DNA of 64,000 nt from Nephrocerus scutellatus. Its lineage: Eukaryota > Arthropoda > Insecta > Diptera > Pipunculidae. The stretch is from positions 117,717,908-117,781,907 of the forward strand of contig OX352763.1 of NCBI GenBank assembly GCA_947095585.1. The letters are read 5' to 3'. The translations under genes and the position numbers were made by a program. Below the pieces are notes generated by a model. That model was not told the origin of the DNA. It saw only the letters and a list, made by a program, of their open reading frames with translations, and did no database searches. This document shows positions 23,646 to 34,719 of the stretch, one piece after another. Each line of letters opens with the position of its first letter. Positions within the stretch are counted from its first letter, which is position 1.

Positions 23646-25950
23646 CAGAGTAGGGCGAATAACACAGAATGCTTCAGAAATGCATGTGGTCGCAACTATC
23701 TCTGACTGGTGGAAGTGTGATCAAGCCTCCAAGTGGTGGCCGTAAAAAAACTATATTATGGAACCCAAAACTGATGAACGACAACGACCACGGCAACGAA
23801 GCAAGATGGAAGCAAGCAAGCAATTATTTGGTCGTTGCGAGTACAAGGTTTGCGCGTAAAAATATCCACAAAGCCATCTGGGTATATCCTGATGGAGCCA
23901 CTCGCAACCAGATAGAGCACGTGTTGATAGACCGCCGCCACAACCCGAACCTGATGACGGTACGAACGTACCAAGGTGCCAACGTCGACTCGGACCACTA
24001 TTTGTTGGTGTAATGCTTCAAACGCGGAATGCATCATCAAGAAAGACGGCATCCGCGAATCAGTTTAGAGTCAACACGGCTGCCCAGAGACAACAAAGAG
24101 ACCTACGGTCAAGCGATAGAACTCGCCCTAAATGCAAGGAGAGTAAGTCCCTAGACTAAGATGTCGGGCGTAGAAGAGAAATGGACACGCCTTAAGAATT
24201 ATGTCATTAGTGCTGCTGAGTCCATCTTAAGCAGTAGTCGTAGAGATCGGAACGACTGGTTCCATGACGAATGTAAACTAGCGACTGAACGTAAGAATGT
24301 TGCGTACCGAGCAATGCTCGGGCTCGCGAAGATGAATATAAAGAGCTCAGAAGATATGAAAAACCAGTTCACCGGCGAAAGAAAGCAGCCTGGGAGTAGA
24401 CCGCACCAGGCGCGGTAGTTCTACCAAAGAGTCCGCGGCATGACGCAATATACACCGCGTTGTACATACTGCAAAGACAAAGAGGGTAATATGATCGCCG
24501 ATATCAAAGGCATCTTAGAGCGATGGCAAGAGCATTTTTATGAGTTGCTTAATGGCCAACTAACTGACGAATTGGAGGCTCCACCAATGACCGAAGACCA
24601 CACTATGCTGCCACCATCAAACAGACTAAGTTAGCAGAGCGATAAATCAGCTGAGAAATAATAAGGCCCCGGTATCTGATGGTATACCAGCGGAGCTGAT
24701 TAAAACAGGAGGCCCCGCAATACACCAAGCAATTCACGAACTAATAGTGCAAGTATGGGAGAAAGAAGCGATGCCAGAAGACTGGCGAAGAGACATCCCG
24801 TGCATCCCGTGCCCCATACATAACAAAGGAGATATCACAACCTGCAGCAATTATCGTGGTATAATGTTGTTGAGTACCACGTATAAGATTTTCTCCTCTA
24901 TCCTTCCACACAGGACGCTAAAGTCATCATTGGTTCATACCAGTGTGGCTTCATCCCAGGCAAATCAACAACTGATCAGATTTACACCCTTTGGCAGGTG
25001 ATGGAAAAATGGTTTCAAAACTCACTGCACCATAGACTTAAATGCCGCCTATAATAGCATAGCCAGAGTAGAACTTTATGAAGCCATGAGAGAATTCGGC
25101 AACCCCCAAATAAACTGACAAGGCTATGTCGGTTGACCAATGTTATAAGCTAAGTCAAAATAACCGGATCACTATCAAGCCCATACAACATCTATAACGG
25201 GCTCCGACAAGGGTATGGACTGGCCTGCGTACTCCTCAACCTGGCGTTGGAGAAAGTGATCCCAGACTCTGATGTCACGGCGAGAGGAACAATCCTCTAT
25301 AAGTCCATTCAGATACTGGCTTACGCAGACGATATTGACATCTTTGGTAGAAACCGAAAAGCTGTACAGGAAGCTTTCATCCAGATCGACCGGACGGCAT
25401 GGAATCTGGCTCATGCACGGTTGCTTAAAGCCAACAAAGCCTACTATAGTCTCTCAAGGCTCTTCAAATCCAGGGACTTTACCATAACATCCAAGCTGCT
25501 GGTAAATAAGACAATGGTCATACCATATGGATCCGAGACTTGGTCGCTTAGCATTCTGACCTCTTAGCCGCGTTCAAGAAAAGAAAAGTCTTACGGAGAA
25601 TTGTGGGCCCCGTATGTGAGGAAGGACGATTCCGGCGACTCTATAATGATGAGGTCTACGAGCATTACCGCGATGTCGACATCGTTGAGAAAATTAAGCT
25701 CGGTAGGATCCGGTATGCAGGACACCTAGCTCGCATGAGCGAAGAGGATCCTGCTCGGAAAGTCCTTTGTGGTAGGATTTATGGAACACTACAGAGAGGC
25801 CGGCCAAACCTACGCTGGAAGGATGGCGAAGATTAGGACGCCCAGAGTTTAGGGATGCAAAACTGGATGACATCGGCTCGAAATCGGGACCGGTGGAGAG
25901 ACTTTTTGTGGGAGGCCAGGATCGGACCCCGGTTGTAGAGCCAAATATGA
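23645..25950 (+). mobile_element. RTE-like non-LTR retrotransposon, nearly full-length but decayed (family A)
   Basis: This is the most complete family A copy. It carries a 5' segment shared with 30540-30605 (minus), 56165 and 58042 (CGxAACTATCTCTGACTGGTGG). Next comes the C-terminal endonuclease: VVASTRFARKNIHKA (about 23835), IEHVLIDRRHNPNLMTV (about 23910) and ANVDSDHYLL (about 23980), the SDH box of APE nucleases. A linker follows (KWTRLKNYVISAAESIL, RNDWFHDECK). The RT spans AWEK..MPEDWRRDIP, CSNYRGIML, a collapsed palm, ILAYADDIDIFGRN (about 25312) and SLSRLFKSRDFTITSKLL. The C-terminal tail has IKLGRIRYAGHLARMSEEDP and GRPNLRW. The end is an ATGATGATAATGATGAT tail near 25945, typical of RTE-type elements. 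Frameshifts and stops throughout make it inactive. The N-terminal endonuclease (GDMNAKTG box) is missing. Confidence 0.85.
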
Positions 25951-25959
25951 TGATAATGA

Positions 25960-26295
25960 TGATAGCATAGCTAGAGTAGAACTTTATAAAGCCATGAGAG
26001 AATTCGGCATCCCAAATGTCAACAAGTGCTTAAGGCGGATAAGATGGTCGGACATTATCACCAATCAAGACTTGTGGAGAGTAACGCAGCACGAAGTAAT
26101 CGCGATCACCATCAGACGACGAAAATTGAGCTGGATTGGCCACACATTCAGAAAGCCAGCGGACGATATTATGAAACTAGTACTCGACTGGAATCCACAA
26201 GGAAGCCGCCGAGTTGGGCGTCCTAGCAAGACATAGTGGCGTCTCTTTAAACCTCAGGCGATAAATCGAGCTCGTTGGCGGGCGTTTGTAGAAGC
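25960..26295 (+). mobile_element. Chimeric retrotransposon tail: family A joined to family B
   Basis: The first 50 bp encode SIARVELYKAMREFGIPN, a piece of the family A RT that repeats 25064-25110. It then switches in frame to a family B-like C-terminus: IRWSDIITNQDLW (about 26040), RRRKLSWIGHTFRKPADDI (about 26115) and WNPQGSRRVGRPSKT (about 26190), ending near FVEALCSP (about 26285). The open frame crosses the join. It could come from template switching during reverse transcription, or from stepwise deletion. Confidence 0.65.
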
Positions 26296-26299
26296 CCTA

Positions 26300-27860
26300 T
26301 GCTCCCCCGCGGAGTAAAGGTAAGAAAGAAAGAAGACTCGATGAATCAATTAGAGCTTCGTATGAAGCGTAGGAGATTACCAATATCAATGTTGATGAGA
26401 TCATTAGTGTCGTTGTAGAAGAAAGCTCCCATATGGAGTTTACGTCTTTCGGAAACGGCTGTTCAAGTACAGAGAAGATGGACGATGATGTCCTCCTCCT
26501 CCTCATCAATGCAGCTTCTGCAGAAGTCATTCGAGAGGACTCCAAGTCTTGCTGCATGCCTGCCTAAAAAACAGTGTCACCGCACGCACGATGTGCGATC
26601 TTTTTTGAGAGATCAAACACTTGGAGCGTTTCGGATTGGAGCTTGGGCCAGATCTGTTTTGTCGCTATGCAAGTTGTACCGTTTGACGACAGTTAGGGTT
26701 TTCATTAGCATCCTGCTTTAACAAGAGTTTGCATCTAGAGATTGGTATGCCTATGTACCCATATTCAGGTAAGGAGGGTAGTGTAGTTCCTTGCTTGGCG
26801 AGTTCGTCAGCGATACAGTTACGCGGAATGTCTCTACACTCAGAGAAAAATACTATGGAATTCATTTTATTTACCATTAATTCAATAGTTTTTTCCTATT
26901 GTTTTTAGTCAATCGTATAGAGCACATCAAATTAATAACCTGCAAACTATTATATTAATAGTTCCTATACTAATAAAAGGATCATCATATTAAATCTATA
27001 AGAAAATATATAGGATTATCACATTATTTTACATATGAAATATATTAAATCAAAGGAATGTACACAAATAATTTAATATGATATTTACTATTAATTAGTT
27101 AATAGTTTTAAAATATTAAAATAATAATGTAATCCTATAAACTCAATATAAAATAAACTATTAATTCAAGCGTATTTGTAGTGAATTTAATTATATGTCA
27201 TATAACATTAACAATAATATCTTGCCTATCAAATTAATAGTACGCAAATTATTAAAACAAATAGAAAACCATTGAAATAATTAGAAAAACTCATTGATAT
27301 CCATACTATAAAATCAATAACCGTCTTGTTAACAATTTAATAGGATGCTTTTCTCTGAGTGTATACTCCGACACCCAACACAGGTAGGTATTGAACTTCT
27401 CCGCCATCTCCAAGAGAGATGATTGGCAGTTAAAGGCTAAAATTGATTCCGGGGATTTCAGTTTAGCTTGGCTATCCGAAAATATATGGATATCCTTAAC
27501 GGATATGACGTTACTCTTTAGCCAAGACAACGCCTCACTGGTCGCCATAATTTCAGCCTGGAAATCACTACAGTGATTAGGCAGACGGAGGCTAAGATTT
27601 AGCTTTTTTTTAAGAAACCACCTCCGCCGACTCCGTATCAGTTTTTGACTTGGGGCTGTCAATACCATTGCTTAAGCTCTTCCATCTATCCTTTTCTTTA
27701 GGACTCTTAGCTAGGACCGTTACCATATAAGGTTCCACATGCATTCGCAACACAGACACAAGGACATCTCCTCTGGTCACCGCTTAATCTTAACGCCAGT
27801 GCTGCTTCAAGTAGCCTGGCATTGTAAAGCTGAGGGTTCCCTAACAGGCTTGCAAATTAT
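26300..27860 (-). mobile_element. RNase H-bearing non-LTR retrotransposon 3' part (family C)
   Basis: Read on the minus strand: a post-RT region (from about 27860), then an RNase H domain with PNHCSDFQAEIMATSEAL (about 27570), IHIFSDSQAKLKS (catalytic Asp context, about 27490) and CWV (about 27380). After an inserted MITE come RDIPRNCIADELAKQGT (about 26850-26800) and PISRCKLLLKQD (about 26740). A C-terminal zinc-knuckle-like block follows, NDFCRSCIDEEEEDIIVHLLC (about 26530), then DIGNLLRFIRSSN (about 26380). RNase H plus a C-terminal C-x2-C-x(n)-H-x4-C pattern fits the R1/I/LOA group. Several frameshifts; inactive. Related copies are at 42905-43225, 44891-46650 and 54920-55950. Confidence 0.82.
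26837..27361. mobile_element. 525-bp MITE with CACTCAGAGAAAA inverted ends
   Basis: Perfect 13-bp terminal inverted repeats, CACTCAGAGAAAA at 26837-26849 and TTTTCTCTGAGTG at 27349-27361, are flanked by TA on both sides (26835-26836, 27362-27363). The TA duplication points to the Tc1/mariner superfamily. The interior is very AT-rich, with repeated TTAATAG/CTATTAA strings and no coding. It sits inside the RNase H domain of the family C element, between CWV and RDIP, which proves the boundaries. Confidence 0.92.
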
Positions 27861-28685
27861 AAAATTCGACACTTCTTAGAGGTCTTTAAGTCAGTGATGT
27901 CTGGTACCTTGCATACAAATTGAGCCGAAAATTTCACTTTTCTTCTATTCTCGCTTTTTAAGTTCAACCGAAGTTTTGAAATTTTTAAATTTCCAGCTTT
28001 CTCAGTTTGGAACTTAAATTTTTATTCAACAAAACAACAAACCAAAGAATAATCGAAATTCAAAAATAAAAAAATAAAAAAACTCAAAAAGTCTCAATGA
28101 TAACCACAAAGACATTCGAAGGTGAATAGTTTATCGCTGTCAAGCATTTTTCTTGCGGAAACTGTTGATTAGAAACTGTAACGTCCATTTCTTAAAAGAA
28201 TCTACCCTCGCTAAGCGAATAAATTTGGAAATTTGGATTTGTTGAGAAATTCAAATGAATTTCTTGACAATTTCTTGGTAATTTCTTTTATTCATTTGAT
28301 GAAATCTTAGAGTAGGTTATCATTTGGGGGTTGCATTTAATCTGTTTTGTGTTCTTTTTTTGTTAATTTATTTCTTTCGTTTCGTAATGAAAGTTCGTTC
28401 AGCGACAAATATTTGAATTTTCGATGGCGCCAATGGTATGTGGATTCGATGAATACAACTCTCAATGGTATAGAGGTAGTTGTGTAAGTGGAATTTTGTA
28501 TGCGACTACGACGATTACATGTTTTGATTGGTTGGCATAGGTATTTCGAAAGAAGCAACAAATTTCGCTTGAAAATTCAGAGATTATGCTCGGAATTAGC
28601 CATATATGTGATGTGATGCCATAGTGTTAGTGCATTGGTAAGATATAGCTAAAACATCCTGAAGAGCGAAAATATATCAATGATA
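27861..28685. other. Unassigned AT-rich sequence
   Basis: No signature recognised. A-rich near 28030-28090. A 74-codon minus-strand frame (28561-28337) has no resemblance to a known family. Confidence 0.45.
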
Positions 28686-28689
28686 TCCC

Positions 28690-29265
28690 AAGTGACTATC
28701 TTTGATCTTCTTCTTCGATCCCGACTTCAATTGAAATTCATCGACTTTGAAAAAGCTTTCCATTCGTCCCACAAAGAGTTTATTTGGCTTACCACCTTGC
28801 ACAGCAGAGAGATTCCAGATAAACTTAAAGCTATAATGGGGTCTAAATATCATATCCTGCACATAGTATCAGAAGAGTTCGAGATTAATAGTGGAGCCAG
28901 GCAGGGTTACATCATATCTCCAATACTGTTTTTATTGGTAATTAGTAATGTGCTTCTTTCTGCTCTGTCATTGGGAAATGAACGAATTCGGTAGTAGACA
29001 CTTTCGTTTCACTTAAACTATCTAAACTACACTGACGACGTGTGCCTATACTCTCCCATTGGATTATTGACCTCCTCCAATTTACAACAAATGTTGTGTG
29101 AAAGGCTCAATTCGTTAGGCTGAAGTTGAACACCTCGAGAATTACAATACTCAGCCATGGAAATTCTCTCTCTCTCTCTCGAGTTACAACTGGTTGATAG
29201 AGAATAGAGTCTTTTAATTATCTCGGAAGTATTATCTTTGCCAATAGAAGCTGCGTTTTTCATCG
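28690..29265 (+). mobile_element. Family B retrotransposon RT fragment
   Basis: LKFIDFEKAFHSSHKEFIWL (about 28735) carries the first catalytic Asp of RT, followed by REIPDKLKAIM (about 28810), GARQGYIISPILFLLVIS (about 28890), then NYTDDVCLYS (about 29024), where the catalytic YADD-type box has become YTDD. A degraded continuation runs to about 29260. It matches the copies at 13750-15120 and 42483-42900. It is truncated at both ends. Confidence 0.78.
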
Positions 29266-29284
29266 CACAACTTTTTTAGAACTA

Positions 29285-29500
29285 AAAATACTGGGAAATT
29301 TTTATTGCGCGTTCGATAGGCAAAGCTAATAATCAGGGTAGAGGAATTTTTTTCAGCGTGCGTGTGTTTGTCCACTCGTATATCTCAACTCATCATCAGT
29401 CAGAATTTGATGGAGCTTGTTTCAAAATAAAGGGATTTTACATGAAACTCAAAACCTTTTAAGCTAATTCAGTTCTTAGACTGAATTACAATAATCCATA
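29285..29500. repeat. Repeat 3 copy
   Basis: TTTTATTGCGCGTTCG, GCGTGCGTGTGTTTGTCC, CGTATATCTCAACT and CAGAATTTGATGGAGC, then TTAGACTGAATTACAA, correspond in order to blocks at 18890-19030 and 19262-19412. Confidence 0.55.
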
Positions 29501-29544
29501 TGTCGAGCTGAGAAGCTCCGCTCTACCATCTTATGTTATAGGCT

Positions 29545-29620
29545 TATAGGGTAACTCAGTGTCTGTTAGAACTATTGACTCTCAGTCGGGGGACACCGGG
29601 TTCGATTCCCGTCGCGTCCA
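29545..29620 (+). pseudogene. tRNA-like sequence, Glu(CTC)-type
   Basis: TAACTCAGTG...TTAGA matches a box A and GGGTTCGATTCCC (29598-29610) is a perfect box B. The anticodon arm reads ATTGA-CTCTCAG-TCGGG, giving CTC at the anticodon position, as in tRNA-Glu. The 5' acceptor strand does not pair with the 3' GTCGCGTCCA end, so it is not a working tRNA. A run of A follows. It may be a tRNA pseudogene or the head of a second SINE family; the body after it has no other copy in the window. Confidence 0.6.
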
Positions 29621-29622
29621 AA

Positions 29623-30335
29623 AAACGCACGAATTCTAGATAACCAGTCCACATGATACGACGCTGTACATGTGATATTACCAGTTGCCGTATACTGCTG
29701 TATTCACATGCACGGTTGAGTTGATGTATGAAGTAATCTAGATGCTGTGAGGAACAAAATTCTTTTAGCCAGATTTTCTTCACACAAAATAAGTAATATA
29801 CTTTTTTCCTCAATTCGAATGCACCCTGTACCAATGCAGTGCAGCCAACAAATAGATACGGAAGTCAAGCGACAGCCAGAACAAATTCACGCCACTGGAG
29901 TGGCCAATCACAGCGCAACACGCCACTTGGAATTTTGCCACGCAAACGTCACTCTGAACATTCGCTGCCGATGTCTTCCACTGAATTGGTTACTATTCTC
30001 ACCGTCACCGCTGGCCTATCACTCCGTCATGGTTCTCGTCAAGGCAAGTCGTGGCTTACATCAAGACGTGCCTATTTCTCTTCAACGCCCGACAACCCAC
30101 TTACACTTGCTGCCACCTCTCTGACTCGTTGCCCATTGTATGGAGTTCCCGTTCGACTGATCCATAGAATTCTTCTTTTTCATCATCTGAGGAATCCTGT
30201 AAGTGCGTGAAGGTTTATAAGGCTTATGTTTTTAAATGTGCCCCGAACGCGAAGGGTGCATAGCCGTTCATTTATTGCTTTAATGCCGATAACGGTGGAT
30301 TTCATTGTTTTGTTGACGAGAAACCCCACCCCGAG
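29623..30335 (+). other. Unassigned; open GC-richer segment with splice-like ends
   Basis: Two plus-strand frames stay open over 29747-30210, and GC is higher than in the flanks. CAATGCAG at about 29846 looks like an acceptor and CCT|GTAAGTG at 30198/30199 is a good donor, so an internal exon of about 350 bp is conceivable. The translation (Ser/Thr/Arg-rich in one frame) matches nothing I know. It could equally be body sequence of an unknown element. Confidence 0.2.
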
Positions 30336-30339
30336 CACA

Positions 30340-30605
30340 TGATGTCTTGCATGACAGCTGTAATGTGTCATATTCTGAGTTTGGGTTCCGTAATAATATT
30401 TTTTTTTTACGGGCGAGGTTATTGGCCTCGCGCCAACCTTACTTTGAAGGGACTGGCCCGATCATTCAGCTTTTCCTGTATTGGAGGCAAATTACCAGAG
30501 GCCACCACCACGTGGAGGTTTGATCGCACTTCCACCAGTCAGAGATAGTTACGGTCACTTGCAATTCTGATGCATTTTGTCTTATTCCCCCTATTCTGCT
30601 AATGG
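30340..30605 (-). mobile_element. Family A (RTE-like) 5' fragment
   Basis: On the minus strand it begins GGCGGTCAGCCATTAGCAG and carries CGTAACTATCTCTGACTGG, CCACGTGGTGG and TGGCGCGAGGCCAATAACCT. The first pair also occurs at 58042 and 56165. The last block recurs at about 32552 as GGCGTGAGGCTAATAACCT. This is the untranslated or leader part of the RTE-like family, with nothing of the RT attached. Confidence 0.65.
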
Positions 30606-30609
30606 CTGA

Positions 30610-32538
30610 CCGCCGGTAATATACCTACGAGAAATTAAAGTATATATAGCTTACGCATAAATAATCTGGCCCTAGTTGACGTTCCAGTTGCACGAAATTC
30701 TAATTTCTCTAATTTTTATGATGTAACAACAGATCCGAAGTTTTTTAATGAATTACCATTCAATACTTCTAGTATACTTCTATATACCTGCACTAAAAAA
30801 GAATGAATTGCGGGTCAACTGAGAAGCACATGGTGAAGAGCAGTACCTATATAGTTAAGGAGTCTATGGAGCTGGGGGAATGTTGAAGTGAACTTAAGCT
30901 CACACGCGATTGCGCGTTGGCATTGTATAAGACCCACAAGATGATACACGACTTAAGTAAGTGAGTAAGTATTGCATCTGTGCTACAACCACGCCAAGGC
31001 TTAAAATCTAGCAAGATCTGTTCCCCTTAAAGGACTAGTCCAAAATTGTTATCATGCCGAATTTGTCCACCTTCGATAAATATTTGAATTACCGCCTATT
31101 TCGGTTTTTTCGTTTTTATCATCACATTTAGCTCTAAACTGGGGACCGGTCCAGCCTCCAGTTTTACGATTCATCAACTTTAATTTCTAAAATTCTTTGA
31201 AGTAGGAAATTCCTTACAATGACAGGGAAATTCTATTTCCGCGAAGACAATTACTGATTGTGCAGTGCTTTCGATTTAAAAGGTTGATGTATTCGATATC
31301 ATACCAACACAGAGCTTATAAAGAAAAAGCTATTGCCAAGCTATTTTTCGTCTAAAATCCATTGGTGGATAGTTCAAGCAATGACTAAAGAAAAGCTGAA
31401 GCTTATAAAAAATAAACCAAATTTCACCATACATTCCATGGAACTGGATTTCAAACTTTTCACCCTATACAGTATACAATTGCAGACGTAAAGTTTATAG
31501 CATGACATGATGGTGGTTTCAAGAACTCAATCTAAGTAGCAAGCCAAAACTATTTGCACCAAACAACAGCTCAGTCTGCGCTCAACTGCTGTTTCGCATG
31601 CTGCAAGGGAAACCCCCAATTATTTAATCTGCAAATGGTTGAGTGGAATCAATTCAATGGGGTAGTTTCAAAGTAAATTTTTAAAATACATTTCAAATAT
31701 TTTCTCTGTCAATAGATATATTATCAGATACTTATTAGATTTTTTTAGTCCTGCAATTTATTCCCCGATGGAAGGATGGATGGCATTTCATTACGTCACT
31801 TTCACGTTTAGTTCAGGAAAAATCACAACAATTATTTGAAAGTTTTTTTTGGATGACTGATAAGTGAATGAGTTCATTGCACTCCTTTGGGTGAGTTGTG
31901 TTTAATGATGTTGACATAAGTTCCAAAACCTTTTACGAAAAGGTTGACTTGTAGACTTGCCTATAGACCTTATAACCTACCTATAGAAACTTATAAAAGG
32001 TGCCTTTCAAGAAGATACTCATCAAACTATCAGTGCACATATTTGGTTGACTTAGATTTTTTTCAATCGGATGGGGGACAAACGTTAAATTAACTTTCTT
32101 AGTAGGTCCTTTGATCTATGTATTAGTGTTTTTCTTTGAATCTTTGTTTCTTCGTTAATTTTTCCATTTTTTACTTTCTAGCTGATTCTCCTCTTATGCT
32201 CAAGTTGAATGTCAATGAAGTTGTTCTCACAACAAGGATATTTCTCTGAAGGACGACGACATCGCGCTTAACGATTGACTTCTTTTAGGAAATTCCTTCT
32301 CCTTATGTTTATTTACAACTGAATTTTTAAAGCAAATGCCACTACTAAATATGTAAGTACTGTATGCTTAACTAAAACTATGCATTACATTCCTTTTTCT
32401 ATGAAATATGAACCAACGATTCCTTTCAACAGAGTAATTAGTTTTCTTATCGAATAAATTATTTGAATGCCTTAAGAGCCTTTTGAGATATGCAATCTGC
32501 AAATTGAAAATTTTCCCCCAAAAAAGGAAAAACCGAAT
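30610..32538. other. Unassigned sequence
   Basis: Long AT-rich stretch with no gene, RNA or repeat signal I can support. A small perfect inverted pair, AACCTTTTACGAAAAGGTT, lies near 31927-31945. Confidence 0.45.
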
Positions 32539-32539
32539 T

Positions 32540-34160
32540 ATTGTGCTATAAGTAAGGTTGGCGTGAGGCTAATAACCTTCCCCCAAAAAGAAAAAAACAT
32601 TATTACAGAAACCCAAGTCAGGATCAGAAATAGCTTAATGATTTTAAAAATTTCTCATGGAACGAGCGCTCTTGTGTATATTTACGTGAAAATAGGAAAA
32701 TCGGATAATTGACAAAGAGCCATAGATATATGGTAGCAAGAGAAAATTTGATCGTTGAGAGTACAAGAAGATTTATGCTAATGAACTTGCAAAGATTGGG
32801 TATTTTGAATTTAACGTTGGGTATTTCCTTATGGAGCCACTCGCAACCAGATAGTGTACTACCGCCACAACATGAAGATTATGCCGCTACGAACGTACCG
32901 AAGTGCTAACGTCGACTCTGATAACTATCTTGTTTTGTTGCACTGTTCATGCTAAAATATAAAGTTTAGCATTGTATTGAATTGCATTAAAATCAGAACA
33001 TCACCAAAAATTATTGCATATATTTAAGCTCAAAAAATTGTATCTATAATATAAAGATATCAAAATATATTCTGGTATTTGCTAGATGGTTCAAATAGAA
33101 TAGAATAGAAAAGATTAGAAGCTTAGAAGATTAGAACTGTAGATCTGGTATACATACAGTTACTTTATCGCAATATGTTATTTATTACTTGGAAGTGAAC
33201 GGAACTTCTTGAAAAGATGAGAAAGTAAATAGAGCACTACCGCCTATGTGAATAATAAGTAATCACCAGTGTCAATTTGTAAACTATTTATTAGCTAAAG
33301 TTGTAATTTGTCAATAAACGAACTTGTATTGTGTTTCTATTGGCAAAGTCCATTACGAAATCTGGAAAGCCTAAGTTCCGTAACAGTATGGTGCTCCGAG
33401 CTGAATTGCATCACCGGTAAGGACACGAATCAGATTCGAGTCAACACGGCTGCCCTTTGCAACAAAGAACGAACAATGGCCAAGCGTTCGATGAATAGTA
33501 AGTCCGTGGCTGAGATGCTAGAAGAGACTTACCTTAAAAATATTGTCATTAGTATCTATCTCTATCATTAGTATTTGTAGCTTAGAAAGTTCTCGTAAAG
33601 ATCGGAACGACTGGTAAGATGATGAATTTTAGCTAACAACTGATCGTAAGAATCTTGCGTAGCGAGCAATATAACAACCTCATGGGAAGCGCGCACGCAA
33701 AGAAGAATATAGAGAGCTCAGAAACTCGTTCACCGGCGAAAGAATATCGTCTGTGAACTTGAATAATACAAGGTGTGAGGACTGCACTTGGTACGAATGT
33801 TTTACCAAAGAGTCCGCGGTATGACACAATATTTATGGACTGAAAGGAAAAATAATGCCATAAGACTGGAAAAGAGGCATCCTGTGCCCAATACATAAGA
33901 AAGGAGATAACACAACGTACAGCAAGTATCTTGGTATTGAGTTTTTGAGTACCACGTATAAGATTTTCTCCTCTATCCTTCCCCCATACGATAAAGTCAT
34001 CATTAGCTGATACCTGTAAGGCTTTATTACAAGTAAAACAAATACTTATCAGCCAATTAAGTATATCCCATCCAGCCCATTCAACATCTATACCAGGCTC
34101 CGACAAGGCATTAGACTGGCCTATATCCCCTTCAACCCTGTCTTGGAAAAGTGATCTTAG
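32540..34160 (+). mobile_element. Family A (RTE-like) copy interrupted by repeat 1
   Basis: The 5' block GTAAGGTTGGCGTGAGGCTA lies at about 32552. The endonuclease end follows: TRxFMLMN region, CGCAACCAGATAG, and NVDSDNYLV (about 32910), the SDN form of the SDH box. After an inserted repeat, the linker resumes with IRVNTAALCNKER (about 33435), then DRNDW, FTKESAV (about 33805), DWKRGILCPIHKKGD (about 33868), YLGIEFLSTTYKIFSSILP (about 33930) and RLRQGIRLA (about 34095). It stops at about 34160, before the catalytic YADD box. Many stops and shifts; inactive. Confidence 0.75.
32950..33385 (+). repeat. Repeat 1 copy, inserted in an RTE-like element
   Basis: Shares AGCATTGTATTGAATTG, TTCTGGTATTTGC, AGCACTACCGCCTATGTG, AATAATAAGTAATCACCAG and AATAAACGAACTTGTATTG with the other repeat 1 copies. 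Host sequence resumes at about 33385 (GTGCTCCGAGCTGAATTGC), so the insert is about 435 bp. The exact ends are uncertain by some 10 bp. Confidence 0.7.
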
Positions 34161-34169
34161 TTCAAATTT

Positions 34170-34432
34170 GAGGCATTAACTCTAAACCAGTCTATAGCTT
34201 TTATATTGTTACCAAACTTGGACTTTCTAGAGAGTGATGATTTTGGATTCCGCAAATAAAAACATGTAAACTCTTGCGATTTGTGAATTTATGTTGTAAT
34301 TTGTGAATACACAACACAAGTTCGAATATTCACAAATTAACTTCATACTGGCGATTACTTATTATACACACAAATAACACTTATTCACATATAACACTGC
34401 TCTATGTACTTGCAACTATAAATACAAACAAT
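34170..34432 (-). repeat. Repeat 1 partial copy, minus strand
   Basis: On the minus strand it contains ATAATAAGTAATCGCCAG, CGAACTTGTGTTGTG and TTTTTATTTGCGGAATCC, then a tail ending GGTAACAATA. Only the 3' half of the repeat is present. Confidence 0.65.
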
Positions 34433-34434
34433 AA

Positions 34435-34640
34435 CTAACTCCCTGTGATAACTCCACCTTCCGGTCCCAAGCCCGTGTGAAGGAGGAAGGTTTGAGGCAA
34501 CTGACTTGTCCTATCCTCAGTAAAAGGTATTCCTAATCCAGTGTCTGCTACTTCTGATTCTGATGCATCTACACTCGTTGATGAATGTAGCGACATCTCG
34601 GAGAAATCCGGATGCTCTTCTATTTGGGAAGCCATTAGAT
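34435..34640 (-). pseudogene. Possible retrotransposon ORF1 N-terminus, inverted
   Basis: A minus-strand frame of 66 codons begins MASQIEEHPDFSEMSLHSST and is acidic and Ser-rich, as expected of an ORF1 N-terminus in family C-type elements. It lies head-to-head with the plus-strand ORF1 body at 34720-35790. I infer that both came from one insertion whose 5' piece was inverted. The family assignment of this piece alone is weak. Confidence 0.4.
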
Positions 34641-34719
34641 GGGCTACTGATCCGGAAACACCGAGGCGGATTCATTAAATTGAACTCGCTAGAGAGAAGG
34701 TGACTTAAACATCATTTAC

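Noticed and set aside
29545..29620. Functional tRNA gene
   Set aside because: Acceptor strands do not pair, although the internal promoter boxes are good.
33633..34106. 157-codon minus-strand frame
   Set aside because: Antisense shadow of the RTE-like element on the plus strand, whose motifs read in order.
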